Source: Aurelia coerulea (taxonomy: Eukaryota > Cnidaria > Scyphozoa > Semaeostomeae > Ulmaridae). From it: DNA of 64,000 nt. The notes under the pieces were generated by a model that made no database searches, had not been told where the DNA came from, and saw only the letters and a program-made list of their open reading frames with translations. Positions 9,749-22,000 of the stretch are shown here, one piece after another (positions within the stretch are counted from its first letter, which is position 1; each line of letters starts with the position of its first letter). The stretch covers positions 9,063,511-9,127,510 of the forward strand of contig CM076956.1 of NCBI GenBank assembly GCA_039566865.1. Direction: 5' to 3'. Made by a program: the position numbers and the translations under genes.

Positions 9749-12700
9749 CTATGCACAGTGATCTCGATGCTCCGAGGAGTCTCGTAGAACCCCAATCGGA
9801 GTTCACGGGGCTCCTCCAATTGGCATTCCATCGTAAAGCAGCGCCATAACAGTGCATAGGAGGGCTTGGTTCGAGGGAAAAGGATATGGTCCAAAAAGTT
9901 TTCCGGCGCCAGAGGGCCCGCTGACCGAGCACCCTTTGACCCGGGCCCGCTCTCGATGGCCCTGGATAGTGCTGCAATTTTTTGGTTGGCCGAGGGGTGT
10001 ACCACTCTCTAAAAAGCTCGTACACTTTTGGCAAAAACCTTATTTGTTTTCAATAGAAATCTCTGAAGATCCTATTTATTTTTATATCTCGTACGCTTTT
10101 TCGGAAAAGTGAAACACCCCACGAGGTTAGCCGCCTATGGTCTTTACTTAGTTGTCAGCCAATGATAAAGCGATCAATTCACTGTATCTCATTGATGAAA
10201 TATAACGACTTTACTTTTCATCAAACATCCACCCTTCTTTCTAAACAATATGTTACAATTTGTTACAATTCATCACAGAGGACTTAAAATGGAAGCATGC
10301 CAAAATTTGAAGTGTACCACGGTTGGTTCATCCTCTTCAAATCACTTGTAACAACAAACCGTAGCATATGTTCAATAATTCTAAAGACCCCCGTGGAAAA
10401 TATACTTTTATTCGATTTCTGTTCTTCGCGAATATTACCACAGTAAAAGGATAAAAACATATTGAAGACAAAGGCATGACTTATTCCCAAGGCTTGAATT
10501 TATTGTTTTATTCTAACGCCCTGTGACGCTTTTTGATCGTCATAATCACCCTTTTGTTGTCAATTCAATAGTTGTCTAGGGGCCTTGTGATGGCCATTGA
10601 AGACTTTTAGTGTTCCTGTCTGTTGTTTCCTGATTTCTTGAGAAACAGAGATCTCATTCAGAGCGAGATGTTCACTATTTACAGCGAGAGAAATTCGAAA
10701 GAATCAGTTTGTTTTGCACTGATTTCAAGTTTTGGATACATCCTTCGTTTGAAGTTTAAAGTTTGAAGTTTTCTTGAAGCTGGAGAAGCTTTTCGTAAGT
10801 TGTTTCATTCAAATCAGACATGTGTAGTGTAGTACATTTGTGAAGTAGAAATCTGTTGTTTATATATTTGAACCTCGAAACGTTTTTGCATAAAACAGTT
10901 AGCTCCTACGGTAGTTTCACCTTGAAAGGGCTGATATTTTTGGAGCATCTTTGTCAACTTGAGATTTCCAGACCTGAAACTTACAATTGATTGTTGTTTT
11001 ATTATGATTGTTATTGCTTTCTACCTTTTTAGGCCCAAGAAGGTCCTGAAAGGACCAGCAAAACATGTACCTAAGATTTCAGGCTGTCTTCTTTCTTTTT
11101 GACAGCCTATTCGAGATTGAGAAGAGCATAAAACCGTAAAACTATGAGGCCTTTCCAAAACAACGTAGTTTGTTTATATGCAAAGTTCGAAAATCTTTTC
11201 TCACGAAAAAGGAGACTGGTTTGAACTCATTGAACTCTTGGTCATAAATTATTCAAAGTGTCTAAAGGCTTGAAAGTAAAGAGATAATATCAAGCCTTGA
11301 TCTAGACGATAGAATTCTTTGTGAGCTTTTCGAACCATTTGAAAGAAGAAAACTTGTTTGATTTGTACCTGTAACGAAACTTTTGATCATTTTTGTGTTT
11401 ATTTTGCCATTGTCATTTTGATTTACTCAACACCAGGTTGTACACAATGTGTTTCTATCAAAAGGTAGCTGTTAGCCAAATAATTTTGTTTTATTTGTGT
11501 TTTATTTTCACTTTGTTTGTTATGTTATTTTTGTGATGTTTACAAGCTGTAATGCTTTAATTCCTTTAATTACGACGTATATGCTAAAAGAAGTGTCCCT
11601 TCAACATGCTTCTTTTTCATTAGCAAGGGAGTAGGGGACGCAGCTCCTCTAATCAGGGGAAATTTGTAGCATTTTAGGTTCCATTTGGGCAAAATTATCA
11701 GCGTCCCTAACCGTGTGGCACCCCATCCCTTACGCTTCGTTCATTCAGAAGAAGTCATTTATTTGTTATGCGCGACGAAGGAGGGAGGGCACACTTCTTG
11801 TCCGCTGGCCCCGCATATTTGTTGTGCTTATCGCTTCATTACCGCTGGTTTGTTGCCACAAAATGCCACAAATACTGTTGTTTATTGTCATTGTTGGTTG
11901 CATGAAAAGGAATGACGTCAAACGATAGATAGCAATTAGCGGTATTAACACCATTCTTATGACTATGGAAACACGGAACAAAACGAGGAATGGACTGAGG
12001 AGCCAGCCGGATACCTGGGATCAAACTACAATTTTTTGCGTTCAAATGAATTGAAATCGCAAAACTCCCAATTAGTACCTTATCAAATCACAAAAGGCCC
12101 CGATCAAGACCTGTCAAAATTCACAAAAATTAAATCAAAAGAATACCACAAATTGAAAATTATCATGTAAATTATTCATTGGTTGTAGTCCACGCCAAGT
12201 CAGCTTTTGGGGATTGTCTTTTATCAACTATTTTTATTGCAGAATGTACACAGTTTCCTTTCCTGCAAACTGTTCAAGGCTTGTTAGCTGCGTTTGCTTG
12301 CAATCAAAGCGTCCATCTTTACCGGTCTTTGCATGCTTTTCCCTACACTGTGACTCTGACTCATTTACTAAAGCAAGGCTAATTTCTTTATAGCGCACCA
12401 TAAACATGTTGTCTATCCTTCAGCATACATTCGTAAGAAATCTCCAGTTACTCTTACGTCAAATAACCAGTCATTTAAGAACCAACAGTCAAATTTAACC
12501 TTACGCTTTGCTAAGAAATAACTTTTGACAGGCATTTTCAATGAATTTAAAGGGGCTCCGTCGTCAAAATGTAAACAAAACGATGATTTTTGCAGTTTTT
12601 TGAAAGGTGATATCACACAGGATTTTCGTATTTTTTTCAAAATGAAAGTTACTGTTTGGGCATTAGTCATTGTACTTCACTAATGAACAAACGAAACATT

Positions 12701-13086
12701 CATATCTTCTACGATTGCTCGGATATCAGTGGATTTTTAACGGTCGCTTTTTGGTGGCTTGTGTGAAGCCACCAAACAAACTGCAGAGAACAATGGATGA
12801 ACAATGGATAATCCTCGACACGTGCGAGTTTACGGATTTGTTTACTGTTTGACGACGGAGCCCCTTTAATGACATTCTATGAGTATCTATGAACTTCTCA
12901 TGCTGTATTCTTACCCAATGTTTAGAGAGTTCATTACACCTGATAAATGGTTAGTAATTCGTGATGATATAAGAAACAAGGCAATCTAGCTAGAACATAC
13001 TTTTAGTTCTTTGTCAGTGCAGATTTTTACTGTATCAAGTAAGGAGTGTCTGTGTTAGTTAATTTGCACTTCTTTATCTCTTGTAG
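9749..13086. other. Non-coding stretch upstream of the first visible host exon
   Basis: A GC-richer segment (9749-9990) next to the DIRS repeat may still belong to the element. The rest is AT-rich with no domain-bearing frame. A donor-like GTAAGT near 10794 and an acceptor-like tract near 11033 exist, but the intervening frames are broken, so no exon is called. The first host exon opens after a TTGTAG acceptor at 13081-13086, so at least the right part is intron. Confidence 0.5.
12551..12865. mobile_element. MITE with TTAA target duplication
   Basis: Terminal inverted repeats AGGGGCTCCGTCGTC / GACGACGGAGCCCCT are flanked by TTAA on both sides (12547-12550 and 12866-12869). A TTAA target is typical of piggyBac-type transposition. 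It has no coding capacity. Confidence 0.75.
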
Positions 13087-16000
13087 GTAACTGCATCTTC
13101 TGCGAAGGTGTAACTTCTGAGATCTTCCTTGCCGAGAATATTCTTGACTTTGCACGAAATCTTCCTGCAAATCCGCACATTGTCGTTAAAAGAAGAGACT
13201 CAAGAACCCTAACTAAAGATCAAGCGCACTTCACTCAAAGCGAGAAGCAGCAAGTACAATCGGCAGATAAAGCCCATGCTGAGCAATCTCCGATAGGTGT
13301 CGTGAACAACGGCGGAAACTCATCGGATGACGAAAGTGATTCGGTTGATATCGGTCACCGACGAAGGAGAAGAAACAGGCCTAAATCAGAGAGAGACAAA
13401 TTAACGCAAAGAGAGCCAAAAAGTCCAGCGAAAATTCGTTCTCTGAGTGAGGCAATAAGTGATATCGAGGCTAGAACCAGAGCAGCAAAACGAGAGATGG
13501 ATTATAGAGCAACTCACAGCCAATCGGAAAGTGATAATAAAACTGACGTAAGTAGTAACAATATACTTCAGTTTCATTCACATAAGCCCTGACGAAACGA
13601 TGCAACATTTGAGATTTGAGCCATAACCCAGCAATTGTTGAGTGAAATGTTGGATTGTTTGGCCGAACATGTTGGATCGTTTGGCCACTTTATGGGCGGG
13701 CGAAAATTTGTTGGCTGACCCGGCCAAACGATCCAACAGCACCTAACAAGGGTTGCACCCGCCAACAAGGTTGCCAAACGATCCAATAATTATACATTCA
13801 ACAATTTTTGACTGACGTGCTCGATCGTTGCCAAGGCTCATTCATTCGTCATTGCAAGCATCTTCGGATCCGACGATCGACGCTTTTATCGTGGCCTTTC
13901 CTTTTTTCGAATTATTTTAAGGATGGTATATTTTCGTTCAGATCGTTTGTTTGTTCGTGGTTACTGCAACAGATAGAATGTATCTTTTTCTTGGTGATTG
14001 CTCAAGACGAAAAGAAGCTAAAAAACCTGCGAAAGTTCGAATGATCTAAACGTGGGTTATGTCTCTGCGGAGGAAAATTGATGTTATTGTGCGGAGGAGG
14101 TTTCAAAGCCCTCCGTACCATATAGAAAATTTTCCTCCGCAAAAGTATAAAGCTGCGGCAATCAAGCACAGCTGCGGCATCTAAGAATCTAACCACCCAT
14201 GATCTGAACGAAACTACGCGACCTCTGCAGGAGCATTGTGGCTGTTCCTCTTCACTGTGTATTCTACGATGAAATGAGATGAAAATTTAATTACTGTTCA
14301 TGTATAAAGTTGTCCACAAAAACCGCTGCAGGAGAGGTTACGAGTTTTTTGGATCCTGCAAAATAGATGGAGTTACTACACTACACCCTTATTTTATCGA
14401 TCTCCATATCTTTTGGAAAATGTTTAAACAAAATCTGTGTTGTGGTTTGTTGCATGGCAAAGAGATTTCGCTGAATAATTATTTTAATTCAATACTAATA
14501 ACATAAATAGCAGACCACAAGTTTTCTAAAATTAAACCCACTAAAATATTAAATTTGGTCATTGCAATTTTCAAAACATGCCCTTCTTACGTAACCAGTC
14601 GTTGAAAGTCAAGAATATCCGACTAAATATTGAAAAATCGTTTCTTCCTAACATCAAAGTGTTGAGTGAAAAGTTTCGGCTGCTGTGTTAATGACATGGG
14701 TAGTCTCTTGTAGACAATTATGAACGCTGTATTCACCAAAAATCCTCTTTAAGCTTTGTGAACAATTTTTTGCATTCATGCAAAAATGCCAGGGAATTTC
14801 ATCAAGATTTCTTGGAAGTGTAGAACTAGGCCTACTGTGCTCCCAGACATTGTCTTCGAATTGATGTCCATTATCCGCAGAATCATGTTTTTGCGTGCTG
14901 TTTGCTGAAGAATATGCATGCTGGAATGGTCGATCCCCAACAGGTCCTCGGGCAAGTGCTTCGAAGCATTTATGGACCTTTTTTAGAAAGTTTCTCTCTA
15001 TTTAGTTGGGTCCAGTGATGACAATTTGGCTTTGATCGATGGCTGATCAATGTCAAAATATTTCTTGCTAGTTAAATTGAATATTTCTCGCTAGTTAAAT
15101 TTGTTGGTAATGGTGCTTTGAAAGCTGAAATATCAATCTTGAATGTTCAAATTTGCCTCCACGTCTAGAGCAAAGCTTTTGCCTCTTGACCTAAACAAAT
15201 TCCTGAAGCACATAAAACTAAGTTGAAGAAACTGAAAAACAGCGCACAAGGTGACTTCTAGCAAACAGAACATAATCTACTTAAGTTTTGTTCACATTTT
15301 ATCAAGGGTGTTGTTGATTTTTTCGCTGTGCTTCAAGAATTTGCTCAGGCCAAAACGCCAAAGCTTTGGCTTGGAGGTGACGGCAAATTTGAACTTTCAA
15401 CCTTAGTATTTCAACACATAAAGCATCAATATCAACAAACGAAGTAGGTATGTTCAAGTTAACTATCGACGAACATTTTGAAACTGGTTAGCCATTGATT
15501 AAAGCTAGATTTTTTTTTCATATTCAGCATAAAAATTTACAAAAACGGGATTACTTATAACAACACTTACAAACTACTTTACTACACTACCAGGACGAGA
15601 TACCATGGGGAGCAAAATACAATGACTACCCCATGGCTTTGACATAGAGACGAGCAACTAAATTAAACCTACATACAATTAAATACAATTACTACTATAA
15701 TTACGCGCAAACAATCTCTACTGATAAACACTGGAGTCAGTTTCACATTGGATGTCAGGCAACCATTTGAAGGCTTATAATTTAAGTGTGAGTTACACGT
15801 CCATCCCTAGATTCCTAGAGCCAATAAAGCTAGATTCTCATCGCTGGACCCAACCAAACCTATATACTTTGTAAATGGACACCCGGTAGTAATTACAAAA
15901 ACAATTCCTATTATTGTTACAGAGTTTTTCGAGCAGCCTGACTATATTAGCAGTTCTTGGCTGTTTCTTGCGTACGAGACTTATTCTACATTGCTAAATC

Positions 16001-19000
16001 AACATGTTAAGCAAGCATATGACCTGAGTAAACAGTCATCCAACTAAATCCTCTTAAGAATATTGAAACAAAACATTTTTATTTGATAGGAAAACTCATC
16101 CGGATCCACAAGCAGCAACAGCGCGACAAGAAAGAAAGAAGGTTTTAAGAAACGGTCAACAAGTGCCTTGGAATTATTTCAAAAACTATTTTCATCCGAT
16201 TCAGAAACAAATTCAGACAAAGAGGTGCCAAAGAGAAATAGGTCATTGAAAGGTTTGCAGAAGACACCGTGGATTGAAGTCAAGCAACGAAGTGAAGACA
16301 GCTCGTCGGAAAGGAAGCAAGATGAAACATCGGTGAAGAATTTGACAAATAGAGAAGCTAAAACTGTGAATGGTAAGACGTTAATCTTCCTTGATCTTCG
16401 TTAATCTTCCTTGTCTATTTTTTTATGGTACATTCAGGGAAGAATCTTGACTTATGACGATGAGTCTCTTGTTTCCTTGTGCTCTTTGACTTCTTGATGG
16501 CGCTTCAGTCAACAGAGACTCATAATATTACTCTGAAAAACCTGACCCTATTAGGCCTAATATGCTGGGATTCCTAGCATACCAATCAGAATGCGAGATT
16601 TGGCGAAGAACAATAAGTTTCGAACCTTCGATTCGATTGACGCAGCTTACTAAATTTGAAGGAAGTTGCTGCAGCAGGTACTTGAAGGTTTCTCTGGTAT
16701 GTCTTGTTCTTAAAAACATGGAAATTGCAGCATTAAAAGACATATTTTGCATTCACCAGCTAAAGTGAACTTTCTTCTTCAGATGAATACCAAGTTTTGT
16801 TGATTAAGTGTCTGCTTACCGTGGTTTCTATCGCATTTCCTTTCTGAGGAGTGACCGTTGAACAGAGCCGAAGCAGTCGTTCGATCCAGATTCGATCAAT
16901 CGAATGCAGAAGATAGGGTCAGGTTTTTAACTGTTTCATTATGAGTCCCTGTGAGCAAGGTACCACAGGGATACAAGGGACTCATCGTCATAAGTCTAGG
17001 AAGAATCTTTCATGGTTCTCGCATTTTTGCCGAAATTCGCGAAAGTTTATTCCATGAAGCGTCCTAAAATGATAAATTCGTGAAAGTTTATTCCCGCGAA
17101 AGTTCGTAAAATACAGAATCAAATATTTATATAATCAAATATTGATTTCCTCTTCTTGTTATTTTGTTGCATGTCTTGGTAAAATGCAAGGACATTCAAT
17201 ATTATCTTGTTTCGAACGCAAGGAATTACAACACTTTCGAACTATTTTCTTGCATGCATTGATGTGGAAGATTCGGAAGACTCATGGAAGAGTTGAGGAA
17301 CATTTGAGGCATTACAAAATTTGATAAGAAACCTTATTCACGAACATTGAGTCCCGTTAAATTTCCCCTTTTAGCCGATTCGCAAATGTATTTTCCAAAA
17401 ATTTCGCGTTTTTTCCAACTCGCGAAAATTTCTTCCACGAAAGTTTCTCCCCTTAAAGTAAGTCAATCGACTCGACAGCCCTCGATACTAACAATATTAA
17501 AAATCTTTGAATTTTGAAGTCATATTTGTTTAAGAGATGTCGATTATCCTCGCTACAGTTTCATAGTATAGCATAAAAGTCTATGAATATTTCAGAAAGG
17601 ATCTCTTTCGTATGCGAGGAGTCGTCTGTTTCATTAAAGACCCTCTGCTAACCATGAGGCCTTGCGCGCTGTTGCTGTCCCATGATCCACTGCCAAATGA
17701 ATTTCAGATCATCTGAAAGTCTGCGAAGCTAGGCCAGTGTTTTGTTTTTAAATCGCTCCTTCCAAAACCAGTGAAAAATCAAGTTACAATAGATACAGAT
17801 AAAAAAATCGGTCGTCCAAGATTCCCACAGGAAAACAGAGTGGGCATTCTTCGTGTCCATCTTCGAGCCTGATAGAAGAACCGTAAACATTCACCACTGC
17901 TATTGCTCAGTTTGTGTTTGCATTGTTTTTCTCATGTGCAGCGCGCAAAGCCGAATGGTTAGCGAGGGTCGTTAAGAAACGCTGGAAGCTCTCAATTTTC
18001 ATTAGATTAACCCCCATCTGCCTGTATGTATTATGTATGAATAGAAGGGTTATCAAGAATCGTTAAGGATCGGCTGTTGGGCAAGAATCATGGCAAAATT
18101 GAATTCTCTGGCTCAAAAATAATTGTTCGTGTTATTTGGTAACCTTCAGCCTGCAGGAGCAAACCGTGTGCTACTGCTAACAGCAATTCGGTCATCAATG
18201 TGCTAACAGTAATTCGGTCATCAATGTAAAATGTTAGTAATTACCTACAAAGTGAAATCTGCTGATTTTATAAGTGCTGACCTTTGCTTACCTTGCGAGA
18301 AACTGTGATAAACTTTGCGTAATTCGGCTCGAAGTTTAGTTTGTATGTTTGTTGATACCCGTATGTACTGTATAATTAATGGATTACTGAGACGCTTTCG
18401 CGCGGTACCTGTTAGTAGTTATCTGGCATGTGATAGTATTATTTCCCGTTCTTTTACTATAGGGTACAGCGAGCTTGTATCACATGCTTAGTTATGATGA
18501 AAACAAGTGCGTTGCTATGTGAATGCAGACTTTCAAAGAATTGAATAAAAATTTCACGACCTTTTAAGTGTTAATTTAGTTGCTTTGAAGTTGTTTGGCA
18601 CCTTCTTCGACACCTTCTTCGACACCTTTGCAAAGCAGCTTCATTAGGTATCAAGTTTAGGCCTGTTGCAAATCGCCACAAAAATCGAATAGAATTACCT
18701 CTTTTCACCAAGATGGTTACTTCGCCGTTACCTTTCTCTACTCTGTTATTAATTCTGAGTATTTCTCATCAACAGGAATCGCAAATCGCCATGACAGTCA
18801 ACCAAGAGAGCGTTTGAAGAGCAGTGAAGGATCTGTTTCATCTGAAGAGCAAATTGTGGAGAGAACTAATGACATAAATAATAAGAAGAAACGAAGTGAG
18901 AAAGCAGATCCGAAGAACACTACATCATCGAATGAAACAGGCAATGAACGTAGCCCAAAGATTGAAACAGTATTTGCGACATCAATAGAAAATTTCGACT

Positions 19001-22000
19001 CTGAGAGCTCTGCTGTTACAACTTTCGGGCCATCCAAAGAAGGGCCTAGGCATAAGCAAAAGGTACGAGAGATTCAGGAGGACGAGATAATAGTCAGCAA
19101 GCTAATAGAGGACGAAAGTTCATCTAAAGACATTGTTAGCATACTCAGTGACTCAGATCAAGACGAGCTGAGGACGAGGCATATTTTTCCACAGTCGAAG
19201 ACGAGTAATGTTGTGAACAGTAATAGTAGCAGGTCTGTTGTTGATCGTGCTAATAAAGGCGAGGCCGCTTCGAAAAAGAGGCAAGCAGTGAATGAGGGTG
19301 ATGAAGTAGCCTTAGCACCGCGTGTCGTTCAGAACGAGGAGACAGTGAAGAGTTTGATTGATTTGTTAGAAGAAACAAGTTGTGATTCGAAGGAGGAGGA
19401 GCTATTTAGAAAACAAAAAGAGGAAGATGTAAAGGATGCTCCTGATGCTACAACAGAGCCATTGGTAGATTTAGTAGATGATTTTGAAGCCATGCAGCCC
19501 AGCAGAATGAAAAGTAAGACATCTAATGATCGCAGCAAATACAATGACCACGAATCATCTAGCCAAGCTGATGACAGCACAAATGATGAGGTATTTACTC
19601 ATTCTGAGACTGACGCCTCAGATGGCGGCTCTGAAAAAGTCAGCACGAAAGAGAGGCAAGATCATGGTCACGAGGCTAATAGTGATGATGGGATAGAGTC
19701 TAGTAAGACCGATAAGAAAAAGAAAAAAGTTTTGAGGACTAGAAGTGGTAGCAAAGTGAAATCAAAGTCAATGCGAGGTTTACGGAGTTGGTCAAATCCT
19801 AATAGATTGTCGTATGTGGAAGAGTGCGAATGGCTTGATACACTTGTCCAAGCTGAGCTCGAAACTATAGAGCGACGTAAACGGTCTGAAGTTGACTCTC
19901 CGAAAATTGTGCCTAAACAACGAACGCAAATGTTTACGAGAAGTGAGACCATAGATGAAGCGTCTTTGGATCTAGACGATAGCCGACGACTCGTTAAAGG
20001 ACTTGTCGATATGGAGCTCGAAGGAAGAAAATTGAAAGCTATGGGTGTTACACTAAGACATCAGAAGATAGTCAGGGATAAAGCTTTCGTAGAAAGGCAT
20101 AACTCAATGCCTGTTGGGATAGCGGCTTTTATGGAATCAAAGGGTAGAGAATTTGCTGATTTGCGTGCTCGAGATGATGTATCTGCTGAGAAAGTGGCAG
20201 TTGTAGAGGACTCCATCAAAGCAGAGTGCTTGCCAATAAAATTGAAAGATGGGGCAGCAACTGATAGTGACAATAGCAATGGGTCTGCTCCTCTTGTTTC
20301 TCTGATTAAAGTAAGGGAGGCCTTGAATCCGGTACAGTATGAAGATGCGCCAGGTAGCGAAACAGAAAAGAAAGTTTTGAAAGTGTCCCGAAAAAAGGAG
20401 CCTCTGAAGACGAAAAAGCCGTTAACCGAAGAGAAAACGAGTCCTAAATACAAGGCGCAACCATCTCGTGAGGAACATAACCTGCAAGCTGCATTTGTTA
20501 AAAGCGCTGCAAAAGAAAGTGGCGAATCAATCGATGAAATTTCCCATAGTTCAGAAGCTGCTCAGTGTGATAAACTGCAAGAGCAGAGAAGTGAGGAGTC
20601 TAGTCCCTTGAAAAACATCAAAACCTTCAAAGCAATGTTTGAAGAAAAGAAGAATCCGAATAGGCCTGTTGACAAATATCATAAATCGATGTCACTTGAT
20701 ATTAGGCCGATCGGTGGGAAGTTAACGCGAAGTAAAAGCCTTGGAGAAGGTCTTAATAGACCCTCTGATGATAGTAAAAGCATACGGATTGTTGAGAAAC
20801 AGCCTTCGGTGGAGAAAAAAGACAAGAGAAGTGGAAGTGGAGAATTGAAGAGAAGTGATAGTGGAGAGTCCAAGAGCAGAGACATTGTCTATTATGAAGA
20901 AGCTAAGATGGAGATGAAAAGACAAGAGAGCTTGGAAGAGGATCGAAGGAAAAAAACGAAAAAAGAGAAAGGAAAGAAGGCGCAAAACAAGGAAAGAGAT
21001 GAAATGGAGAGAGAACATGAAGAGGAAAAACCTGCGTTCAAGAAAGTTGGAGACTTCCGGCAGCTTTTTGAGCAAGGAGAGGCAAAGGACAAGAAACAGA
21101 AACCCGTTATTGCAAAAGATGAGACATCGAAAATTGGACAGCAGAAAGAGAATTCACAAGGTAGGAAGGAAAAGATGCAAAAAAGCCCAGAAATGAAAGA
21201 GAAAAAGAGCGTCAGTCCCCTTAAGAACAAGAAAGATGTTAAACATGATAACTTAGAGTTTGACTTCCAAGACCGAACTTCTAGCATTGATTCTCGTGAA
21301 GGCAATTCAACTGACAGTTCAGTAAGTAAAGAGTTAAGTGTAGAAGATGGAAGTAACACTCAAGATGATGACAATATACCAAGCATAAAAGACAGACTGA
21401 TGCTGTTCCAGACTGGACGAGAAAATAGCAACGCTGTGAAGAAAAGGGACAAGGGGATCAGACGAATTAGGCCGAAATCATATCACGGGAAAAGCTTTGG
21501 TGACGAGGATTATGCAAGCGTCGCAATAGATGATAAGCTACTTTCACAGGAGATTAGGGGGGTGAAGTCAAATTCAAAACAAGATAGGCGAGGCGAGAGT
21601 TTGGGTGAGAGAAATGTTCGAGACTTAGGGGGGCTAATGCTTCAAGGGGGAGCAGGTGATAACAATGTATTCACAAATACGAACGATGGATTGAAGCCTG
21701 GAAATAAGGCAGTTACTCCAAGCAAAGACCAATCTCCCGTAAAAGAGACAAAAGAAAAGGATGTTGTTAAGAAAGGCTCAAATACTAAGATAGAAGATGA
21801 AAATCTCGATGGGTTTTCATATTCGAAAGTTGTCAAAGATGACAGGATACGACGGGAACTTGAGGAACAGGAAGCTAGGGAGAATGAAATCAGGCAAAGA
21901 CTAAAAAGCAGCACTGATGAAAAAACTTTATCTGTAAATGCTGCTGAGGAAAATGAAACGAACATTGAGGGCATCAGAGGTAAAGCTGTAGGAGATTCCT

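Noticed and set aside
10600..10800. Possible host exon before a GTAAGT near 10794
   Set aside because: The frame from the ATG stops before the donor and no partner phase was found.
18798..19037. Minus-strand frame at the start of the giant exon
   Set aside because: Shadow of the coding strand; the plus frame is supported by splice phases on both sides.
20061..21359. Long open frames on the minus strand opposite the giant host exon
   Set aside because: They are shadows of a purine-rich exon; Ser/Leu/Phe-rich, no domains, no start context.
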